Source: Liolophura sinensis (lineage: Eukaryota > Mollusca > Polyplacophora > Chitonida > Chitonidae). From it: a stretch of DNA of 60,000 bases. Position 1 is the stretch's first letter. Each line of letters begins with the position of its first letter. This document shows positions 40,501-49,500 of this stretch, piece by piece. The notes beneath the pieces are model-generated. The model was given only the letters and a program-made list of their open reading frames with translations, had not been told where the DNA came from and searched no databases. The stretch spans positions 77,555,966 through 77,615,965 of the forward strand of contig NC_088300.1 of the NCBI RefSeq assembly GCF_032854445.1. The letters run 5' to 3'. The position numbers and the translations under genes are program-made.

Positions 40501-43500
40501 CACGGCCAACCTTTTACTTCTGAAGTTATTTCTTTACCATTTTTGTTCTGCCTTTCCATTTGTCTGACATCTTTTGAGGTCTGAGGTTGCTTTGTAGCCA
40601 GTGTTGTACTTTGTATTGTATTCAATATCCATTCTTTTCCACCACGATCCGGCTGTGCTTTTCTTCAATACCCGTTCTTTCGCAGCTTTCTTCTCATTTA
40701 CCATACTTAGTGGTTCCTATCACACATTTGTCGAGGTGCGACTGGCATATGATTCACACTTCCAGTCAACAATTAAGACAGCGATAACTATCACCTTCTG
40801 GTATCCTGGTGCCCCATGTATCTACTGTATGACTGGTTATCATCTGTTATGAGTATCTGCATAGTGGCGTTGCTCTGTATTTACATTTGTGTGCAATATC
40901 TGTATATTGGTGGTTACCATCCATTAAGGATATCGTTACACTGGTCATGATCTGTATTCACATTTGAGTGGAGTTTCTGCTGATTGATAGTTACCATCCA
41001 TTAAGGATATCGTTACACTGATTATGATCTGTATTTACATTTGTGATGCTGATTGATGGTTACCATCCATCATGGATATCGTCACACTGGTCATGATCTG
41101 TATTCACATTTGTGTGGAGTTTATGCTGATTGATGGTTACCATCCATTATGGATATCGTCACACTGGTCATGATCTGTATTCACATATGTGTGAGGTTTT
41201 TACTGATTGATAGTTACCATCCATTATGGATATCGTCACACTGGTCATGATCTGTAATCACATTTGTGTGGGGTGTCTACTGATTGATAGTTACCATCCA
41301 TCATGGATATTGTCACACTGGTCATGATCTGTATTCACATTTGAGTGGGGTTTCTGCTGATTGATGGTTACGATCCATTATGGATATCGTCACACTGGTC
41401 ATGATCTGTATTCACATTGATAGTTACCGTCCATTATGGATATCGTCACATTGCACATTGGTCATGATCTGTATCCACATTGTGTGGGGTGTCTAGTGAT
41501 TGATAGTTACCATCCATCATGGATATCGTCACACTAGTCATGATCTGTATTCATATTTGATTGGGCTTTCTGCTGATTGATGGTTACCATCTGTTAAGGA
41601 TATCATCACACTGGTCATGACCTGTATTCACATTTGTGTGAGGTTTTTACCGATTGATAGTTACGATCCATTATGGATATCGTCACACTGGTCATGATCT
41701 GTATTCACATTTGAGTGGGGTTTCTGGTGATTGATGGTTACCATCCATTATGGATATCGTCACATTGCACATTGGTCATGCTCTGTATCCACATTGTGTG
41801 GGGTGTCTCGTGATTGATAGTTACCATCCGTCACAAATTTCTTCACATTGCACATTGGTCATGCTCTGTATCCACATTTGTGTGGTTACCATCCATCATG
41901 GATATTGTCACACTGGTTATGATCTGCATTCACATTTGTGTGGAGTTTCTGCTGATTGATGGTTACCATCCATTATGGATATCGTCACACTGGTCATGAT
42001 CTGTATTCACATTTGTGTGAGGTTTTTACCGATTGATAGTTACCATCCATTATGGATATTGTCACACTGGTCATGATCTGTATTCACATTTGTGTGGGGT
42101 TTTTACTGATTGATAGTTACCATCCATTATGGATATCGTCACACTGGTCATGATCTGTATTCACATTTGTGTGGGGTTTTTACTGATTGATAGTTACCAT
42201 CCATTATGGATATCGTCACACTGGTCATGATCTGTATTCACATTTGTGTGAGGTTTTTACCGATTGATAGTTACCATCGATTATGGATATTGTCACACTG
42301 GTCATGATCTGTATTCACATTTGTGTGGGGTTTTTACTGATTGATAGTTACCATCCATTATGGATATCGTCACACTGGTCATGATCTGTATTCACATTTG
42401 TGTGAGGTTTTTACTGATTGATAGTTACCATCCATTATGGATATCGTCACACTGGTCATGATCTGTATTCACATTTGTGTGGGGTTTTTACTGATTGATA
42501 GTTACCATCTGTCATGGATATCGTCACACTGGTCATGATCTGTATTCACATTTGTATGGAGTTTATGCTGATTGATGGTCACCATCTAATATGAATTCTT
42601 CCTTACTGACCATGCTGGATGGTCACATTTATCAGTATTTATTGATGAAGAAAGTGTGCACTTTCTGGTCATGTTTAATATCTACATGTCGGCAGAGCAT
42701 ATGCATATTCACTATTTTCTGCTGTTAGTATTTACTTCACAATTTGTAATTGGAATGTGGGTTTGATGGATATTGCTGAGTATCCAATTGTATTTCGTAC
42801 CCCTGGTGTGAAGCGATTTATGTAGGTTATCAGCTGCCGTTCCTAGTTAAAGTATATGATCTTAATCTTGGCCACAGTATTTCAGGTACATTTTTACAAT
42901 GTTTTTAAGATAATCTTGATTGTAATACTGCTATATTTTTCCATTTCTTACAGGTTTTACAGTGTTTTGGTCCTTTATATTTTTGTATACCATGATCGTT
43001 TCACTTTTGAGTAAGTGAAGAACCCTTGATAATGTATTGTGGATATGGAAGTGGAAGTACATTATTTAATGTGACACGGAAGAATTGAATACATGTAGAT
43101 CAGACAGTTTTGTCCACAGCAAATGTATTATTATTAAGCTACTGTTCAAATTTGTACAAGTTGTTTTAATCAGTGTCTAATCAGTTGTACCAAGTGTCTA
43201 ATCAGTCATATAGCTCTAATCCATTATTCACTGTCTTCAGTCTCTTAGTCAATTTGTCTGCCAAGTCTTACATATATGAAGACAGATTCTGTTCTGCCAT
43301 GTTTGGGATATTGGGGATTTATTGGTTGTATGAATTAGAAGCCATGCCACTTTTTCTTGGTGTATGATATCTAACTAAAATCAAAAGACATTATGTGGAA
43401 GAATCTTGCAGGCATTTTGGCATACTGATAGTCTCTCTTGTCTACTTATTAATGTAACCATGTTTATAAAAGGGTTGAGATTCAAGTGTAAATAAGAACT

Positions 43501-46500
43501 GTTTGCTGTGGTATTGTATAGTAGCTTACGAAGTTGGCTCGTAGATAGGGGTGAACTTTTGCTCAGGGATACACGTATGTGCATGTCACATGAGTGATTA
43601 AGTTGCCTCTCCTGGAGGTTGGTTGATCATGATGGGCGGTGATGGTCTTTTAGTGGTGTTGATGTCACCAGAGTGGGTGGCTTCTGTCTCTGTCGGCCCA
43701 GCCCACTTTCCCTCATTGACAACACTCAAGATTAGGCTTCAGGTCAGCAGATGTTGGTTATGACAGCTTTACACTCATCCGCAATATTATTGTCTGCTGT
43801 AGAAGTGTTTTCTGGAAGTTAGCTGGCTCGCAGTATTTATAAGTGATATCCGTGCAGCGGGTAATTATGAAGGATAGGCCTCTCTGGACGTCATCATGGG
43901 CTGACGGCTGACATTCGGTCTGCGTAATATCTTGGTATGTTAATAGCCAGATCTCTCTTTGCAAGGCGACTGACAGCACTGTTAAGGTTATTCACTTATT
44001 ATTCAGAAAGGAAATGGCTTTCACCGTGAGCTGATATTGATTTTTTTTATACACGGTATTCCCTTTATAACATTCGTAGCCAAATAAATATGGTAGTCCA
44101 TAAGTTACTGACTGTGTCTCAGGCTTACCTCTGTGTGGTAGTTATGTGAAGAACTTTGCGTCATTGCTGTTTTACCATTGAAGTTTTTGACTCTAAAGCG
44201 ATTTGAAATTTAATTAGATAGGACGCGTAAACTGTGACTGTTGCTCCAAGGCAGTAGTGTTTTACTGCCAATAGAGGTCTATGGAGTGAAATAATGCAAG
44301 GCTGATTAAGACAGTGAAAATTCCTAATGACAGCCGCCTGACTGCCTGGCAAACATAAACAGGCTGCGATTCCCTCTCAATGAAATTGATCAATAAATTC
44401 CCGAGTTCCCTGATGACAGAGTAATTGTTGTCGGGGGATTAGACTGATGGAGAATCTCTGCTTGTGTTTGCTCACCACCGCTGCACAAACAGAACCCTAT
44501 AACATTTCTGCTCTCTCTCCCATTGACGGAGACCCATGTGCGAAGACCTTCTCTCAATCGTTTCAATGGCTACAGCTCATCGTCCCTCTGTATATACGGA
44601 AATGACCAAAAGCTGCAGCACTGCAGTAATTTGGCAGAGAATTTTGGCTATTTCTAAGAATCTGGCAGACAGAGAGATGGTACTGGTGGCCATCCCGTCT
44701 GTCCGTGTCCAACTGTGTGCAGAGATTAGCACCAGTTACTCTCAGAACACAGCCATCAGTTCCTTCAGTGTTCAGTCTTTGCCAAGCTTTTAGACTGGCT
44801 GAATTTTCTGATCCAGCTCAAACTATCCATTGACATTACCATTCCCTTCTCAACCTTCCACCCTTTCAGATCAACGACTGTACAAAGAAAATACATCAAG
44901 AAAAGCAGGAAAGAAAGATTGGGAGACAGTGTGTGTTACATTAAAAGACTGGAGGTTTTTTCTCAAGCAGTTCCGCAAAACAACCAACCCCCAGGAGAAA
45001 GAGCTATTCCATTACTTGAGTGATGAGTTGTTTCCCTTAGTGAGAGCTCAATTAGAGGTAAGAAGCTTCTCACTGTTCTAATCTGGCTAATCCAGCTCAA
45101 GTTGCTGCTACTATTGCCATAGCCTAAGGGTTCATCAGCACAACACCTTCAGTATTGCCTCTACACTTATTGTCCTTCCCCAGACTCGACTTGGTTAAGC
45201 TCAGTTTATTCCCACTCAAGCTGTTTTCAGCAGTATAAAATAGGATTATGCTGTGCGGAGGTTTTACTGTCTTAGCTTGGTGATCTTTGCTTTGAAGAGC
45301 TTATTGACCCTAATGTAGTGAGTGCTATGTTTGGAAGTGCTAAATAAAGGCAATTTGTTCCTGTTTTTACAAGTCTTTTTTTTTTTTTTAGTTTTTATTT
45401 TTTTTGAAAGTTGGATATTTCGCCGCAGTCAAAATGTCAGTGGTGTCTTACCTCTGCTGAAGTATTTTGTTGTAGGATGTCGATTTCGTATTATTAACAT
45501 TTTATAAGTTTTGTTTGATGTAGTAAATAACATAACATTGGCGAATATGTGCGCTCATATAGAATGTTGGTGCAGTCTTTTTGTCTTAATAAAAGTTTAC
45601 AATTATCTTGCAGTTTTCTACTCCCCTTCTTTGATCAAATGAACCCTGTCTGTGTACCTTTATTAGTAGGTAGAAGACATGACTGAAGTTTGCTTTGAAC
45701 TTTAAACGAATATATATGAATTAGTTTTTTGTTTCTCTGCCTCATTACCATAATGTGAGTACATCAAGATTGTCTTAATTAAATTATGAATGACTTCTAC
45801 ATGAACATAGATTCCTCATGGTGTTTTGAATAGATTATTGTTGATGACGGAAAATCTACATAAATAATTAACTTATTCATTCAGTGAGGCCTTCATGGGA
45901 TGTCATTTGACTCAACTTTAAATTTTACTCTAGTTTTATTATAACTTGAGGGTTTAGTAGTGCGGATCGCATTTCATGAAGATATGAAGTAGAACAAGAT
46001 GTTTTATGTTACTTCTGGTTTGTTTCAGAGTGCTAAGTCTGTCGAGAGCAGTCTTTGTCCAGCCAAGAAAGGGGAGGTAACGCTACCAGAGGAGTTGGAG
46101 TTCCCAGAGATGCTGAAGGAGACAGATGGAATGCCGAATGAAACCAGTGGAAACAGTGTGAAATGTGAGATAGGAAATGTGAAAGCGGAAATGAAAGAAG
46201 AGGCCGTGAAGAGCGTAGAGCCAGAAAGCGGTGGAATCCCCCCGCAGAACCCTAACCCAATGCCCAACGGTGAAGTGGGTGAGTACAACTATTGAGGGCA
46301 AAAATAAATAAATCAGAAGAGATCTGCAAGGTAAAAGTATCACAATCAGTAGACTTCAGCTTGCTACATAAACTGTTCATAACCTGGTTACTTGAAAAGT
46401 TGAAATATCATTTTATTCCTGATTATACTTTTAACAAGTGCTCCCTTATTTTTTTAATGTAGCATCATATGAAAATGCTTTGTTTATCGCAGTGGTGCTG

Positions 46501-49500
46501 TGTGTTTATCTAAAGCATATGTAGGCTAGAGTTATCGGGTCTGTGAAAAGTGTACCTGGCCAAGGGGAGATAATTCTTTAGCAGCTGATCCTGTAAGTCC
46601 GGTTTGCTGGACACAGGGCAGAATGGTGTGTTCTGGATTGATCTACTATAAGTAGCATTATTTGTCATCGCCTGAGTCTTTCATCATGTGGAATTGTGTG
46701 ACAAGAACTCGCCATAGCTGACCATTAGGTCTGATAATAAAATGTGAGGCTTCTGCCTGCTCACTGGCTAACCTTGTCAGCAGCCCTAATAAGGCTTCAC
46801 TCCCCATCCTGCTTCTGCCTGGCTTCTTACCCTACAGGTAATAACCAGAGATGACAGCTTACAGATCGCTCTGGGGGATTCATTGACACCCAGGCTGATG
46901 GGCAGGTCATATGTACCTCAGCTATGGATGGCAGATCAGCACCGTGACTGTACTCTCCAATCCATCTCAGTGATGTTCAAAATAATGAATTCCATGTTTT
47001 TGACATTATGTTATCAATGGTTTATCAGTGTGTTGCTTACTAAACAACACAGGAGATCTGTGAAATTTACACGTTGGAAAATGATGCATTAATCATGTTG
47101 TTCACTATTCACCAGTGAGCTTCAGAGTTCAAAGAAATTAGCAGAGACTGTTCTCTGTTACAGAGAGAAATCCCACCTGCATATACCTGGGTCACAGTGT
47201 GCTTTAATCTTGTATCCTTCATTAAGTAACGAAGACAGCCGTTGTATAAGTGTTATCATCTTGAGATAGCAGTTGACACCCAATTTGTTAAGCCTGTAGA
47301 GCCTGTAGGGAATGGCACAAAGGTTTTACCGTGGTGTTATCCCATAGTACCCTAATTCCTCAACCTTTTCACATAAGAGAACAACTTTCAGAGCAATTTA
47401 TGTACATTTTTCATTTGATTTTTAAGACAAACTTGGTTGGATTGACCAATTTTAGGACTTTACAAAAAGTATAATTTTATCAGTCTGCACAAACATGTTG
47501 TTGAAGAATTACAGTAGTTACTCTTAACAAATGTTTGGTAACGTTTTTTGTTTACCTTTCGTCTAGATGTGAAATTAAAGTTGGAGAATGGGACTGATAA
47601 GACTCTCCAGGAGAATAAAAAAGGTATTTTGCTGTCATAGTTTGCGTTATTATTTGAAATGTGAGAGGATAATAATACATGCCCAGCCACCACCTCCAAC
47701 CACACCCAATCGCTGTCAAAGAAATAAACGTTCTTTTTGGTCCTTTGTTTTCATTACTGCATGAAAAGAAAACTTTTACCACGACTGTGTTAACAATGGC
47801 TGTTATACATCTTAAGTATATGTTATTGTTAAATATTGAGAATAACAAAGTTACGAAGTTATGCATGTGTTCAGAAGTCCTAGGCAAGGCTTGAAGAGAC
47901 CATCTTGTGTCAAATGTTGCATGTCTATATGTTATCGGATCTTTGGTGGAATTAGGTATATAAAGTTAAATTAAAGTTCGAGTATATGAATGAATCTGAG
48001 TGTGGTTGTCTATCCCTTCTATCATGTAGTGCTACAATTCTTTCTCATGTAGAATTGTGCCTGTCTTTTTTTTTTGGAATGCATAGTACAGTCGTGATAA
48101 CAGTAGTAATATTGGATCCAGGAAATTGTCAGAAATCATTCAGTCCTTATACATTTGACTATGTTAACAGGTGGTGAAGACAAACCATTGGTTCCACCCC
48201 TTGACGAGGCTCCTCCCACAGTTACATTACCCAATCATCAGCCACCTGCCCCACCAGTATCTCAGCAGGGTGTCCATTCACAGCCTCCCATGTCCATGGA
48301 TGCACCGTTTATGCAACAGCAGAATCAGATATTCGTATTTTCCACAGGTTTAGCCAATCAGGCTGCAGAATGTGTTATGCAAGGACAATACAAATCTATA
48401 TTGGCGTTTCATATGGACCAACCAGGTACCAAGAAGATATTACAGGTGTGTTGTAGGTTTTCTTATGATATGATCTGTTCTAATATCGAAAAGCAACTGC
48501 AGTCCAAAGTTTGCTTGTTAAATATGAAAGTGTGTTTTTGTATGTAAAACTAGAACTCTTGCATTCACAGTATTACATTGGTAAAAACAAATTTTTGGCT
48601 TACTGCAAGCTGTGATAATGTCCATGGTGAGATAATCTTTGTAAACATCAATCAAACAACCAACTATTCAGTAAAGATAAGCATTCTTTATATGCTACTT
48701 GTTATATTGTCCATCATGTCTATTTCTGTCTTTACCATTTCTCCTAGAAGCACCCCCTGAAGAACTCCCACTTGAACAAGTCAGCAGGAATGCCTCTCTA
48801 CAGCATGGCTAACATGAGGCCGCCTCATGTGAACATGATGAAGAACGAGCCACGACCGCGCATGCCAGGAGCAAACAACCCTACATCTAGTGCTGCCCAG
48901 GTCGCCCAGTGGGTGCAGCAACAGAATGCCAACCTTCAGGAACAAGGAATGAATTTCCCACCTGTGAACCCTGGGTTTTCTCCTACTCACCCCAACATGC
49001 CCTCAAATATGCAGGGACCTGGTGGACCAATAGGTCCCAATTTCCCAATGATGCCAGGCAATCCTGGCTTTGATATGTTTATGGATGGGGGACATAGTGC
49101 TGCTCAGGCGAACTTGCTTCAAAGCAAAGTTCCCAATGAAAATTTGACTCCAGAACAATTGCATAGGAGAGAGGAACAGTTAGCAAATCTACGCAAAATA
49201 CAACAAATGTTGTTCCCTGAACAAAGACAACAGCAGATGTTTGGTCCAGGGGGCCCAGGTGTTCCTGGTGGCCCTGGCATGATGCAGGGGAACATGCCTG
49301 GGGGAATGTTTCAACACAACATGATGGCGTCTCAGCCCAATATGGGATCTCAACAGGGAATGATGATGTCTCCTGGGCCCATAAGCCCTCCTAACAATAT
49401 GATGACATCACAACAACAGTTCATGATGTCACAAAATATGTCACAGTTTGGTCCTGGACCAGGCCCAGGCCCACAACCTCAGAATATGCAAAACATGACT

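Larger units (their letters stand above)
31142..44869 (+). other. Large intron (13.7 kb) splitting the WHIM2 motif
   Basis: Donor gtaagt, acceptor ccctttcag, phase 1. It contains a degenerate repeat (about 37585-37790), a short 22-bp tandem (39481-39536), a poly-A run near 39862 and the 77-bp array (about 40835-42600). Complex CpG-retaining sequence at about 43.6-44.6 kb may be regulatory. Open frames, including the 128-residue one at 37460-37846, show no recognisable domain. Confidence 0.7.

Noticed and set aside
45999-46028. ATG at 45999 as the true start of a separate BCL9 gene
   Set aside because: It is in frame with the exon at 46029, but the strong acceptor tttgtttcag at 46028 and the phase match with the upstream exon favour splicing. 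It is kept as the main alternative, not annotated.
48155-48170. ATG just before the HD1 exon as a translation start
   Set aside because: The open frame runs through an acceptor (gttaacag at 48170), and the linker exons already supply the frame.
48772-48774. ATG-like start of the 1154-codon frame as the protein start
   Set aside because: BCL9 HD1 is encoded upstream in a phase-matching exon, and the acceptor at 48747 precedes eight more in-frame codons.
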